A DNA stretch of 64,000 nt, taken from contig NZ_LEKT01000007.1 in NCBI RefSeq assembly GCF_001045675.1, forward strand, positions 30,708 through 94,707, written 5' to 3'. Both the position numbers and the translations under genes were made by a program. This DNA comes from Megasphaera cerevisiae DSM 20462 (GTDB lineage: Bacteria > Bacillota > Negativicutes > Veillonellales > Megasphaeraceae). How positions within the stretch are numbered: the stretch's first letter is position 1; every line of letters starts with the position of its first letter. Shown piece after piece: positions 19,668-29,231 of this stretch. The notes beneath the pieces are model-generated. The model saw nothing but the letters and a program-made list of their open reading frames with translations. It was not told the DNA's origin and ran no database searches.

Positions 19668-20963
19668 TTAGAAAAATACCAAAAACGGAGAAATAATAAG
19701 CAATATACCAGCAACTACAATGAGGATCAGGGTAATTCCCTTGTATTTATTTAGCGCCTTCACTTTATATACCAGATACGCCGGAATCAGGCAGGCAATT
19801 AAACCAAAAATAGGTCCTAGAAGTGTCAGTAATTTCAGTACGGGAGCATTGAGGATAATGGCTCCCCAGGATACGGCAATAGCGAAAATGAGAATGCCGA
19901 TCTGTACGGCCTTTTTATTAATTTTTTCTTCCGGTATAAATCGGCGCAGCATATTCATAGCAATTCCCCGGCAGGCTTCCCGAAAACCAAGAAATACGCT
20001 GAAAAATGCAGTCATGACAGCAAAAATATTCAGAATAAGACTGAATATTTTGACAGCATTGCCTTCAAATCCGCGAGCCACTATAGCCAGCGCAGAAATA
20101 TTCTGCGTATATGCCATTACGGCCTGGTCATGTCCCATGGCCAGATTAAATGACATGGCATAGGAGAAAATTGTAATAAAAAGGACGGCAAAGGCTATTT
20201 TCATAGCCCGCATAGCTTTATAACGGGCCACGTAAATAGATTTATTATGCGCCCGATAAGAAATGACCATAGGACTAATGCTGGGAATAAACAAAATAGA
20301 TGTCAACGTGACCGGCAGCATGGCAATCGTATTTTTGATCAAGAATCCCAAATCAGGAAACAAACCGATATTGGCAACATTCCAATGCTGTACCATAATC
20401 CCGCCAAGACAGATGACGACGAGAAGTTTCGTAAGAACCATGAGCGTAGACATACGAAACAACAGCTTTTCACCTTGAGAAGCCAGCAGTACCATGACAC
20501 ATATAATAGCTAATCCATAGAACGGACTATCGGAAACAAGCGTATCCGTCACACCAAAGGAATACAAAAAGGACGCACTGTCATTCGTAAGTGCCGTCGA
20601 ATACATAAAGACACAAATAAGAATGCTGAGAAAGTACAAAATTCCCAGTAAAAAACCCCAGTTTTTTCCAAGATAGCCGCTGATAACGCTGGGATAATCG
20701 TCACAGCGCGGTGCATCCGCCAGTGTATTAATGAATAGCCGCTGCAGAAAATAAATAGCCGGATATGCGATGATGGCAGAAAACAAATATACCCAAATGC
20801 CGACCAGACCGACTTGTACAGGAAGGAATACAATCCCCGCCCCGATAGCCATGCCGATACTCATAATGATCCAGCCCCAATCCGTACTATCAAACTGAAC
20901 AGCGGTTTTCCATTCCACCGCCGTCATTCCTGCCTGCTGTGCAAGCGTTGCCGATGAACTCAT
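19668..20963 (-). CDS. SdaC/TdcC-type amino-acid permease (HAAAP family)
   Basis: 431 residues with 11 or so membrane segments. The early GWIIMSIGMAIGAGIVFLP fits the HAAAP/SdaC family of proton- or sodium-coupled serine, threonine and aromatic amino-acid carriers. SFNLAMGHD and a GFREACRGI segment also match. Because the trp operon follows on the same strand, tryptophan or serine uptake is a reasonable guess. There is no terminator between the stop and the trp promoter, so read-through into the T-box is possible. ATG follows CAGGAGG. Confidence 0.82.
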   Translation of the reverse strand: MSSSATLAQQAGMTAVEWKTAVQFDSTDWGWIIMSIGMAIGAGIVFLPVQVGLVGIWVYLFSAIIAYPAIYFLQRLFINTLADAPRCDDYPSVISGYLGKNWGFLLGILYFLSILICVFMYSTALTNDSASFLYSFGVTDTLVSDSPFYGLAIICVMVLLASQGEKLLFRMSTLMVLTKLLVVICLGGIMVQHWNVANIGLFPDLGFLIKNTIAMLPVTLTSILFIPSISPMVISYRAHNKSIYVARYKAMRAMKIAFAVLFITIFSYAMSFNLAMGHDQAVMAYTQNISALAIVARGFEGNAVKIFSLILNIFAVMTAFFSVFLGFREACRGIAMNMLRRFIPEEKINKKAVQIGILIFAIAVSWGAIILNAPVLKLLTLLGPIFGLIACLIPAYLVYKVKALNKYKGITLILIVVAGILLIISPFLVFF

Positions 20964-21794
20964 TTCACTAACCTCCTGAAATCATAAATACATTGAAATA
21001 CAAATTCATAAAAACTACTCAAGATGATTCTGTATTACAGCAATACGATCCCCTCACGAACAAATCTGCATTCCCCATCACACACCGTCCTGCTGCAACT
21101 ATTGGATTATAATATGTCCAACCTGTACCTCCTTCATGTAAGCCGCAGCATCTTCCACAGCTAAAATTAATATTTTTGTGTTAATTTGTCTTTTATAAAT
21201 GGATTATTTTATGCTTTTCAAAAAAGTGTTCTCTTACATGCAAACACTTGTTTTTCTTAATATATGATATATAATTATATATTTTTACTATACATACCTA
21301 AATAACAAGTACATTGATGATCATCCAATTTAAAGATATAATAAAGGTAGAACCATTAACTTAAACGTTTTATTTTATGTTTTGAGTATATCATGGAAAT
21401 TATTTACTGTAAAATATTCATTTCTCATCTTCCATCCATAGTTTTTAACTATATATTTTATGTGCTTTTAATAAAAATATATGCATTTTTCCAATCTTAT
21501 TTTTGGTACGCCTGCTCATACAAGTACTAAACAGTAACCCATTTTTTATATTATATGTCCATTGTAAAAAGTCATATTTGAATATTTTCTTATTATCTTT
21601 CCGTAACATCTTCTATTTCATAACAAATATAAATTTTATTATTATGATATTTTATTAATTTTAATATTATTTTTTCGCATGAATTATTAAGTTTATTTTT
21701 ATATTTTTTTACCGGCCTGCATGTATTTCAATACTATTTCTCTTTATTTTCTCTATTCTCTATAGAGTGTGCATATATTCAGAGGAGAGTTCGT
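20964..21794. other. Long AT-rich intergenic region between divergent genes
   Basis: About 830 bases separate the permease (minus) and the LysR gene (plus). The central 500 bases are very AT-rich, and no gene or RNA could be supported. A 25-codon open stretch near 21110-21190 on the minus strand is treated as chance. The promoters of both flanking genes must lie here. Confidence 0.6.
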
Positions 21795-22715
21795 ATGACA
21801 TTACATCAACTTAGATATATCGTAGAATTATCGAGACACAATTCCATATCCGCAGCCGCACAGACACTGGAAATTTCACAGCCTAGTCTGAGCACCGCCA
21901 TCAAGGATTTGGAAAAAGAATTTCATATTACACTGTTGGAGCGAAACCGTCACGGCATTTCCTTTACCCCAGCCGGATTAGAATTTCTTCATTTTGCCAA
22001 CCGTATTATCAGTCAGACGGGACAGCTGTGTGATCATTTTAATTTAGGAGTGGCCCCTCATTGCAAATTGCAATTATCCCTGTCCGGGCAGCATTATATG
22101 TTTACCATTGACGCTTTAACACGGTATATTCAATCTATCCCGGCAGAAAAAAAATATAGTATTTCACTGCGTGAAGGACGAACCTCCCAAGTCATTCAAG
22201 ATGTTATTACCCTGCAAAGCCAAATCGGCATCTTATTTACCTCCTACATGACCAAACAATTTCTGCATACTCTCTTTACCAAAAATGATCTTGAATTTAT
22301 AGAACTCTGCCGCTTCACGCCCAGCGTATATATCAATAAGAATCATCCTTTAGCCGAATGCGGCGAATTATCAATTGCGCAGCTCAAAACCTATCCGTAC
22401 ATCCGATTCGAGCAGGGACAGGACAGCCGTCAATTTTCAGAAGAGATTATGATCCCGGATATCAAATCAGAACAATCCATTTATGTAACAGACCGTTCCG
22501 CGTTGTTCAGCATCATCAGCGCAACCGATGCCTATACCATCGGCACAGGACAGCTGCATCCTTCTATTTCCGGACAACATATCTGTTCTATCCCACTTAA
22601 ATCTCCCGTTGACATGATGACCGTAGGTTGGATCAAATTAAAAAACATAGTGCTGCCTCGAGAAGCCTTGTTATTTATGAACAAACTCAGTACCTCACTG
22701 GCGCCTTATAAATAA
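21795..22715 (+). CDS. LysR-family transcriptional regulator
   Basis: 306 residues. The N-terminal winged helix-turn-helix (MTLHQLRYIVELSRHNSISAAAQTLEISQPSLS in pattern, residues 1-33, continuing to about 62) is followed by a substrate-binding domain from about 90. ATG follows AGAGGAGAG. Inference from position: it regulates the phosphonate-type operon that begins 350 bases downstream on the same strand. The effector is unknown. Confidence 0.92.
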   Translation: MTLHQLRYIVELSRHNSISAAAQTLEISQPSLSTAIKDLEKEFHITLLERNRHGISFTPAGLEFLHFANRIISQTGQLCDHFNLGVAPHCKLQLSLSGQHYMFTIDALTRYIQSIPAEKKYSISLREGRTSQVIQDVITLQSQIGILFTSYMTKQFLHTLFTKNDLEFIELCRFTPSVYINKNHPLAECGELSIAQLKTYPYIRFEQGQDSRQFSEEIMIPDIKSEQSIYVTDRSALFSIISATDAYTIGTGQLHPSISGQHICSIPLKSPVDMMTVGWIKLKNIVLPREALLFMNKLSTSLAPYK

Positions 22716-22741
22716 TATTTTTCTTACTCTTTCTTATATCC

Positions 22742-22772
22742 AATATTGCAATATATTGCAATATTTTTTTTG
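22742..22772 (+). terminator. Perfect palindrome and T-run after the LysR gene
   Basis: A 24-base perfect palindrome (22742-22765, built on ATATTGCAATA) is followed by T8. It is AT-rich but well placed as the regulator terminator. Confidence 0.6.
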
Positions 22773-22868
22773 ATATGTCCATATTTATATATATCACTAA
22801 TTTATTTTTATTTACTTTTCATTGCTTTTTTTCATTATAATTTAGAAAAAAACTTTTTTATTTTATTA

Positions 22869-22897
22869 TTGACAATTTTTCTTACGAATGATACAAT
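22869..22897 (+). promoter_or_regulatory. Promoter of the AEP-type operon
   Basis: TTGACA (22869-22874), 17 bases, TACAAT (22892-22897). The -10 box lies inside the dyad TACAATTCAAATTGTA, a possible regulator site. Confidence 0.75.
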
Positions 22898-22963
22898 TCA
22901 AATTGTAAAAATTATGTAAATCATATTCAGCTTTTTATTGCAATAATATGCAGTAAAATAATA

Positions 22964-23021
22964 AAAAGAATCCCTAAAAAGACACAGCAACGGCGCTGCT
23001 TTGTTTTTCAGGGATTCTTTT
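22964..23021 (+). promoter_or_regulatory. Terminator-like hairpin in the leader of the AEP-type operon
   Basis: Arms AAAAGAATCCCT (22964-22975) and AGGGATTCTTTT (23010-23021) with further inner pairing around CAGC/GCTG. It is followed by TATTTATA and sits between the promoter and the first start codon, so it could act as an attenuator. Confidence 0.6.
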
Positions 23022-23066
23022 ATTTATATAACATTTTGTAAATACCACACACGAAAGGTGAGAGAT

Positions 23067-24404
23067 ATGAAAAATAACAGGTACGGATATACAGAAAGGC
23101 AATATACTGTGTTTCAAAAATACGCCTGGAAAGTCCTGCTCGGATTTTCCATTTTATATTGTTTCTTATACTGCGGACGGCTGAATTTGAGTTCAGCGCT
23201 TCCGCTCATGGCGGCAGAAGAAGGCTGGAACACCACTCAGCTCGGTATATTATCCTCCGTTTTTTTCTGGACCTACGGTATCGGTCATCTGATCAACGGG
23301 CGACTGGGAGAAATCATCGGTATCAATCGATTTATTATCAGTGCCGTCATCTTATCCGCGGCGGCCAATCTGCTGATAGGGTTTCAAAGCTCTTTGCTGG
23401 TTATTGCCTTGTTATGGGGCCTGAACGGTTATTTCCAATCTATGGCATGGGCTCCGGGCATGTCCCTGCTCTCCAAATGGTGGCCCAGCAACCGTCGGGG
23501 CTTTGCTGCCGGCTTTGCCAACGGCTTTGCCGGCTTCGGTCAAGCAGTCTGCATGGGTGTCGTCATAATCATATTTGCTGTCATCCCCCAGGCTGGCTGG
23601 CGGGCCGCCTTTTTTTATCCCGCCCTGATTGCCGTCATCCTCTCGGTCCTATACGCTTATGGTATCAAAGAAACACCCCACGCTGCCGGGCTGCCCGAAT
23701 ACACAGACAATGTGACCAGCACCGCTTCTGAGCTGAAAATAAACGCCTCGCTGCGGGGAAAAAGCAAATTATATCCGTATATCTACCTTATAAAGGAATG
23801 GAAATTTGACGTATGGCTGCTGATTATTGCCTTGAGCAGCATTGCCCGCTATGGCCTTCTGAACTGGATTCCCTTATATTTTACGAACACAATGGGGATG
23901 GATATAAAAGACGGTCTCATGGAAAATTTGCTGTTATCCGTAGGCATGGGCTGCGGAACGTTGGTTATTCCAGCACTGAGCGATAAGCTCTGTCGAAATG
24001 ACCGTCTGCCCGCCGTATTAACATGTTCTGTCGCCGGCGGTTTGGCAGTACTGCTGTTCATGTTTTCTCAAACGATGTGGATCATCGATATTCTCTTATT
24101 TACGGCAGGTTTTTTCTTATATGCCATTAACGGTCTTGTATGGCCTTTTGCCATTGATATCGGCGGACGTCAGCTGGCTGGTACAGCCAGTGGTATTCTG
24201 GATTTTACAGCCTATTTAGGCGCTGCCATACAAGCCATTGTTTTCGGTTTATTCCTCGGCAGCGGCAGCTGGTCCATGCTGTTTGCCGCCATTACTATAG
24301 TCTGCGCTGCCATGGCGGTCTTATCGGTCGCCGCAGCTGGAAATACAAAAGATGCCGCACCGGCCGGCATAGATCAAGGCCAAAAGGCATCCACAATTAT
24401 ATAA
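23067..24404 (+). CDS. MFS transporter, organophosphate:phosphate antiporter-like
   Basis: 445 residues with 12 predicted membrane helices. SILYCFLYCGRLNLSSALP and the helix 4-5 segments MAWAPGMSLLSKWW and RRGFAAGFANGFAGFGQA fit the OPA branch (GlpT/UhpT-like). OPA carriers take up phosphorylated or phosphonate compounds, which fits the two enzymes encoded next. ATG 23067 has AAAGGTGAG upstream; the longer frame overlapping the leader hairpin is rejected. The substrate (AEP proposed) is an inference. Confidence 0.85.
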   Translation: MKNNRYGYTERQYTVFQKYAWKVLLGFSILYCFLYCGRLNLSSALPLMAAEEGWNTTQLGILSSVFFWTYGIGHLINGRLGEIIGINRFIISAVILSAAANLLIGFQSSLLVIALLWGLNGYFQSMAWAPGMSLLSKWWPSNRRGFAAGFANGFAGFGQAVCMGVVIIIFAVIPQAGWRAAFFYPALIAVILSVLYAYGIKETPHAAGLPEYTDNVTSTASELKINASLRGKSKLYPYIYLIKEWKFDVWLLIIALSSIARYGLLNWIPLYFTNTMGMDIKDGLMENLLLSVGMGCGTLVIPALSDKLCRNDRLPAVLTCSVAGGLAVLLFMFSQTMWIIDILLFTAGFFLYAINGLVWPFAIDIGGRQLAGTASGILDFTAYLGAAIQAIVFGLFLGSGSWSMLFAAITIVCAAMAVLSVAAAGNTKDAAPAGIDQGQKASTII

Positions 24405-24432
24405 CCCGGTCATTATTTAAGGAGGAATTTTC

Positions 24433-25590
24433 ATGTTGGATTGTACTGTATTACCAAAAATCAAAAGAAACGTATTATTGAACCCCGGTCCGGCTACAAC
24501 GACTGACACCGTTAAATACGCACAGGTTGTTCCCGATATATGCCCCCGTGAAAAAGAATTCGGTGCTGTCATGAAGGAATTGGGAGAATCCCTCGTCAAA
24601 ATCGCGCATGGCAGCACGGACACGTATACAGCCGTCTTATTCTGCGGTTCCGGCACATTGAATATAGATGCCTGCGTCAACTCCCTGGTTCCGGAAGGAA
24701 AGAAAATACTCATACTGAATAATGGCTCATATTCCAGCCGTGCCGTCGATGTATGCCGGTATTACCACATCAATCACATCGACTTAAAATCTTCATACAC
24801 TAAACCAATTGATGCGGATACGGTCGCCGAAGTACTGCACCAGGACACAGACCACGAAATTGCCGTCGTATACTGCTGCCATCACGAAACAGGCACCGGC
24901 GTGCTCAATCCTATTCGTGAAATAGGCAAGGCCGCGCACGACCACGGCTGCACCATGATTGCCGATACAACATCTTCTTACGCCATGGTTCCTATTAACT
25001 TGGAAACAGACAATTTGGACTTTATCATGGCCTCTGCCCAAAAAGGCATCATGGCAATGACCGGCCTTTCTTTTGTAATCGGTAATACAAAGATGCTGGA
25101 GGAATCCAAAAATTATCCCACTCGTTCCTATTACACGAATCTGTACATGCAGTACAGCTTTATCCGAGATAAGGGAGAAATGCATTTCACCCCGCCAGTG
25201 CAAACTATTTACGCCGCATTGCAGGGCATCAAAGAATATTTCGCCGAGGGAGAACAGGCAAAGTGGAAACGCCATCAGGCAATATGGAAAGAACTGGTGC
25301 AGGGAGCGGAAAAATTCGGCTTTAAGCCGCTGATCAACAAGGAATTTCAATCTCATCTGGTACTGGCGCTTCTCTACCCGGACGATCCAAACTTCACCTT
25401 TGAAACAATGCATGACTCGCTGTACGCTAAGGGCTTTACGATTTATCCCGGCAAGGTATCCGACTTTCATACCTTCCGTCTCTGCTCGCTGGGTGCCATT
25501 TATCCGGAAGATATTAAAGCATTCTGGCAGGCAATGAAGGAAATCCTGTCGGAAATGAAAATGACCATTCCGATCCAATACAATACATAA
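24433..25590 (+). CDS. 2-aminoethylphosphonate aminotransferase-like PLP enzyme
   Basis: 385 residues, class V aminotransferase fold. The N-terminal LLNPGPATTTDTVKYAQ followed by DICPREKEFG is characteristic of AEP transaminases of the PhnW type. ASAQKGIMAMTGLSF holds the PLP lysine, and IADTTSSYAMVP the ring-stacking and Asp region. PhnW enzymes convert AEP and pyruvate to phosphonoacetaldehyde and alanine, or run in reverse during phosphonate synthesis. ATG follows AAGGAGG. No phosphonatase (PhnX) or PEP mutase gene is nearby. Confidence 0.85.
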   Translation: MLDCTVLPKIKRNVLLNPGPATTTDTVKYAQVVPDICPREKEFGAVMKELGESLVKIAHGSTDTYTAVLFCGSGTLNIDACVNSLVPEGKKILILNNGSYSSRAVDVCRYYHINHIDLKSSYTKPIDADTVAEVLHQDTDHEIAVVYCCHHETGTGVLNPIREIGKAAHDHGCTMIADTTSSYAMVPINLETDNLDFIMASAQKGIMAMTGLSFVIGNTKMLEESKNYPTRSYYTNLYMQYSFIRDKGEMHFTPPVQTIYAALQGIKEYFAEGEQAKWKRHQAIWKELVQGAEKFGFKPLINKEFQSHLVLALLYPDDPNFTFETMHDSLYAKGFTIYPGKVSDFHTFRLCSLGAIYPEDIKAFWQAMKEILSEMKMTIPIQYNT

Positions 25591-25622
25591 TCTACTGCGT
25601 TTTTCGGAAAGGAGTATGTATC

Positions 25623-26723
25623 GTGACAGCTACAACAGATATCTGCAGTGCAATTCTGCAGACAGCGGCACACGCGGGATGCCGGCAGCCTTTGGTCATA
25701 TGCGGTCATTCTTTTATGAAAAATCCGGCCTACGACCAGCTGCTGCACACCAGCGCCCTGTCTGCTGTCCCGTTTCACGACTATGAGCCAAATCCCCGAT
25801 ACGAATCTGTGCTCAACGGTCTGCAGCTTTTCCAAGACCGGCACTGTGACATGTTGATTTCCATCGGCGGCGGCAGTCCTATAGATGTGGCCAAAAGCAT
25901 TAAGGCCTTTTATAACATGAAAACAGACCTTCCGTATATCAAGCAAAGCATCATTCCTAATGCTATTCCCCATTTGGCGATTCCAACGACTGCCGGTACC
26001 GGCAGTGAAGCAACACATTTTGCGGTCATTTATTATCAGGGAAAAAAATATTCCATAGCCGACACCAGTTTGACACCGGACTATGTCGTGATGGATCCGG
26101 AATTGCTTACAGGGCTGCCGGCATACCAGCGCAAGGCAACTATGCTGGATGCCCTGGGGCATGCCATCGAATCCTTTTGGTCTGTTCACGCAACAGAAGA
26201 AAGCCGTAACTTTGCTGCTGCTGCCCTCCAAAAATGGTTTGCCGCCTATCCGGCATATCTGAAAAATACTGCCGGCGGCAACGCGGCAATGCTAAAAGCA
26301 GCACATTTGGCTGGCAAGGCTATCGATATGACAACAACAACAGCAGCACATGCCATGAGCTATAAAATGACCAGTTTATACGGTATCGCGCATGGGCACG
26401 CCGTAGGACTGTGCTTGCCTGCATTATGGAAATATATGCTGACCCACATGGATCAGGTCACAGATCCCCGCGGCGCAGACTATACGATTACCGGCTTTCA
26501 AAAAATCGCCAGGCATTTAGGTCAGCCGTCTCCAGAGGCCGCGATTCTCTTTTTGAGGACGCTGCTGAAAAAACTGGATATGACCGTTCCACAGCTGCAA
26601 TCTGCAGACGAGCTGGAGCTCCTTTGCGCATTCGTCAATCTGCAGCGCCTGTCTAATAATCCCGTTGCCCTGCGGTCCCATGACCTGCACGTTATCTACC
26701 AAAATATGCTGTCCCGTACTTGA
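25623..26723 (+). CDS. Iron-type alcohol dehydrogenase, probable phosphonoacetaldehyde reductase
   Basis: 366 residues, group III (Fe-dependent) dehydrogenase. NAD-site GGGSPIDVAKSIKA near 80-93, PTTAGTGSEAT, and metal ligands spread over DALGHAIES and the later HAMSYK and GIAHGHAVGL histidines. The YESVLNGLQLF and YWS-like FWSVHATEESR segments resemble phosphonoacetaldehyde reductases of the PhpC type, which give 2-hydroxyethylphosphonate. The start is GTG 25623 after AAAGGAG. Co-directional with the transaminase 32 bases upstream. Confidence 0.8.
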   Translation: MTATTDICSAILQTAAHAGCRQPLVICGHSFMKNPAYDQLLHTSALSAVPFHDYEPNPRYESVLNGLQLFQDRHCDMLISIGGGSPIDVAKSIKAFYNMKTDLPYIKQSIIPNAIPHLAIPTTAGTGSEATHFAVIYYQGKKYSIADTSLTPDYVVMDPELLTGLPAYQRKATMLDALGHAIESFWSVHATEESRNFAAAALQKWFAAYPAYLKNTAGGNAAMLKAAHLAGKAIDMTTTTAAHAMSYKMTSLYGIAHGHAVGLCLPALWKYMLTHMDQVTDPRGADYTITGFQKIARHLGQPSPEAAILFLRTLLKKLDMTVPQLQSADELELLCAFVNLQRLSNNPVALRSHDLHVIYQNMLSRT

Positions 26724-26755
26724 TCCGAAAGCAAAAAATAATACGTGAGATACAA

Positions 26756-26799
26756 AAAACAGACCGCCGTGTCGTACTGTCAACACGGCGGTCTGTTTT
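26756..26799. terminator. Strong bidirectional terminator
   Basis: 17-base perfect arms (AAAACAGACCGCCGTGT and its complement) with T-runs on both sides. It ends the AEP-type operon on plus and the kor operon on minus. Confidence 0.93.
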
Positions 26800-26856
26800 C
26801 ACCAGAGGTTCAGCAAAAGGAGTTGCGCAACCATATAGATTCTGACGCTGTATAGG

Positions 26857-27396
26857 CTACCTTTCAACGCAGGCAATGCCGCGCTGCAGTGCATCCATAT
26901 TCAGAGGCACTAATTTGGCCTTCTTTCCTGTAAACATTTCATGAATCATATTTTCAATCGTTTTTACCTGCAGCACCTTAGTAGCCGCAACATAAGCACC
27001 GAGCATAACCATATTGCTAACCTTGGAATTTCCCAATTCACGGGCAATATCATCACATGGCACATAATGCACCTGCACATCACTACGATCCACTGTATCA
27101 GGTACAATGCTGCTATTGATAAAAATTGTGCCGCCAGGCTGTACCTGCGGACCAAATTTAGCCAACGCCGCCCGGTTCATAACCACTATTTCCGAAGGAT
27201 GCTCCACCAGAGGAGACCCAATGCGTTCATCGCTGATAATGACGGTACAGTTTGCAGTGCCGCCGCGCATTTCCGGACCGTAAGACGGAACCCATGAAAC
27301 CTGCAAATCTTCTTCTACACCTGCTTCAACCAGGTTTTTACCGATTGACATAACGCCCTGACCGCCAAAACCGGAGAGGATGACTTCATGTTTCAT
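26857..27396 (-). CDS. korC: 2-oxoacid:ferredoxin oxidoreductase, gamma subunit
   Basis: 179 residues. GFGGQGVMSIGKNL at the N-terminus, SYGPEMRGGTANC and the KFGP segment identify the gamma chain of KorABCD/VorABCD-type enzymes, which oxidise 2-oxoglutarate or a branched-chain 2-oxoacid to the acyl-CoA with reduction of ferredoxin. Last gene of the operon, one base after korB. Confidence 0.93.
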   Translation of the reverse strand: MKHEVILSGFGGQGVMSIGKNLVEAGVEEDLQVSWVPSYGPEMRGGTANCTVIISDERIGSPLVEHPSEIVVMNRAALAKFGPQVQPGGTIFINSSIVPDTVDRSDVQVHYVPCDDIARELGNSKVSNMVMLGAYVAATKVLQVKTIENMIHEMFTGKKAKLVPLNMDALQRGIACVER

Positions 27397-27397
27397 A

Positions 27398-28141
27398 TTA
27401 TTTCACCTCCGCATCTTTGATTACACCAAGAGGATAATATGCTGCCATGTTATCCATGAGCCACTTATTGGATTCATGAATATCCATGCCCCAGTTTGTC
27501 GGACAAGCACAAAGTACTTCGACAAAGGTAAATCCATCGCCATTCATTTGTCGTTGAAATGCCTTTTTAATCGCTTTTTTAGCTTTCATCAGATGTGGGA
27601 TATCAACTACGCATACACGTTCTGCATAAACAAGGCCATCCAGGGTAGACAACATTTCTGATACACGCATAGGCATACCAGCCTGCTGCTGCGTACGGCC
27701 CGACTGTGCTGTCGTAGCCCGCTGGCCGATCAGCGTCGTCGGCGCCATCTGGCCGCCCGTCATGCCATAAATAGCATTATTGATAAAAATTGTGGTGAAT
27801 TTTTCACCGCGCATAGCCGCATGGACGATTTCAGCCGCCCCGATGGAGGCCAAATCACCGTCGCCCTGGTAGGTGAATACGGGCACGTCAGGATGTGTCC
27901 GCTTCACAGCCGTCGCCACAGCCGGCGCGCGGCCATGAGACGCTTCGATCATATCACAGGCAAAATAATTTCCTGCGAAAACGGAACAGCCAACGGGGCA
28001 GACGCCGATAGTCGTACCGACGGCATCCATTTCCTCGAGGGTTTCCGCCACTAATTTATGTACAATACCATGACTGCAGCCGGGGCAATAATGGAGCTCC
28101 GTATCCTGCAGTCCTTTTGACTTGGCATAGATCGTCTTCAT
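27398..28141 (-). CDS. korB: 2-oxoacid:ferredoxin oxidoreductase, beta (thiamine diphosphate) subunit
   Basis: 247 residues. CPGCSHG near the N-terminus and the TPP/Mg site GDGDLASIGAAEIVHAAMRGE followed by NNAIYGMTGGQMAPTT are diagnostic. It forms the thiamine site with KorA. The substrate is most likely 2-oxoglutarate, but 2-oxoisovalerate cannot be excluded from sequence alone. Confidence 0.94.
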   Translation of the reverse strand: MKTIYAKSKGLQDTELHYCPGCSHGIVHKLVAETLEEMDAVGTTIGVCPVGCSVFAGNYFACDMIEASHGRAPAVATAVKRTHPDVPVFTYQGDGDLASIGAAEIVHAAMRGEKFTTIFINNAIYGMTGGQMAPTTLIGQRATTAQSGRTQQQAGMPMRVSEMLSTLDGLVYAERVCVVDIPHLMKAKKAIKKAFQRQMNGDGFTFVEVLCACPTNWGMDIHESNKWLMDNMAAYYPLGVIKDAEVK

Positions 28142-28142
28142 C

Positions 28143-29210
28143 TTATTTTACCTCCCCACAAGCTGCTTCTGCCGCCGCCTCAATTTCAGAAACGGTAGGA
28201 ATCACTCCGCCATAGCGGCCATAGAATTTGACCGGCTTCCGTTCTGCGACTGCCAAATTGACATCATCCAGCATCTGCCCTGTACTCATTTCCACATCCA
28301 GCAATACCTTTACAGAATCCTGAGACGCAATTTCTTTCAGCCGTTTAAAGGGGAACGGCCACAGCGTAATCGGACGGAATACACCGGCCTTGATGCCTTT
28401 TTTACGAAGATTTTCCGCAGCCGTAATCGCAATACGAGCAGGCGTACCATAAGCTGTAATAACAATTTCCGCGTCTTCTGTCATCAATTCTTCCCAGCGC
28501 ACTTCATGTTCTTCAATATAATGGTATGTTTCCAGCAATTCCTGATTATGCCTTTCACAAGCAGGGGCATCAATCAGCAGGGAATTGATGAAATTATTGT
28601 GATCACGATCACCGCGGCCATTTGCAGCCCATGTTTTAGGCGGCAGATCCCGTTTCGGAATATCATGCCATACGATTGGTTCCATCATCTGACCAATGAG
28701 GCCGTCTGCCAGGATCATAACCGGCGTACGGTACTGATCGGCAATATCAAATGCCTCCTGGACCAGGTCAACAGCTTCCTGCAGATTGGCCGGTGCCAGT
28801 ACGGGAGTCCGGTAATCACCGTTGCCGCCGCCTCTTGTAGCCTGATAATAATCGGCCTGTGACGGCTGGATAGAACCCAGCCCCGGACCGCCGCGCATCA
28901 CATTGACGATAACAGCCGGCAGTTTTGCGCCAGCCATATAACTGATTCCTTCCTGCTTCAGGCTGACACCAGGGGAAGACGAGGAGGTCATACAGCGCAC
29001 CCCCGCGCCGGCAGCACCATATACCATATTGATAGCGGAAACTTCAGATTCGGCTTGTACAAAAACACCGCCTGCTTCAGCCATCTTGTGGGACATATAT
29101 TCGGGAATTTCATTTTGAGGCGTAATCGGATAACCGAAAAAGCCACGACAGCCGGCACGAATAGCGGCTTCGGCTATGGCTTCACTGCCCTTCCAAATTT
29201 CTCTTTTCAT
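28143..29210 (-). CDS. korA: 2-oxoacid:ferredoxin oxidoreductase, alpha subunit
   Basis: 355 residues. GCRGFFGYPITPQNEIPEY at the N-terminus, CMTSSSSPGVSLKQEGISY and VNVMRGGPGLGSIQPSQ (CoA/pyrimidine region) match the alpha chain of the KorA/VorB type. ATG 29210 has GGAGTG upstream. Translation passes straight into korB. Confidence 0.94.
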   Translation of the reverse strand: MKREIWKGSEAIAEAAIRAGCRGFFGYPITPQNEIPEYMSHKMAEAGGVFVQAESEVSAINMVYGAAGAGVRCMTSSSSPGVSLKQEGISYMAGAKLPAVIVNVMRGGPGLGSIQPSQADYYQATRGGGNGDYRTPVLAPANLQEAVDLVQEAFDIADQYRTPVMILADGLIGQMMEPIVWHDIPKRDLPPKTWAANGRGDRDHNNFINSLLIDAPACERHNQELLETYHYIEEHEVRWEELMTEDAEIVITAYGTPARIAITAAENLRKKGIKAGVFRPITLWPFPFKRLKEIASQDSVKVLLDVEMSTGQMLDDVNLAVAERKPVKFYGRYGGVIPTVSEIEAAAEAACGEVK

Positions 29211-29231
29211 GGAAAAACTTCACTCCTTTTC

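Noticed and set aside
21110..21190. Minus-strand string that reads LAVEDAAAYMKEVQVGHIII before a stop
   Set aside because: Only about 25 codons look protein-like; the sequence upstream is AT-rich noise with no start signal. A decayed gene end cannot be excluded but is unsupported.
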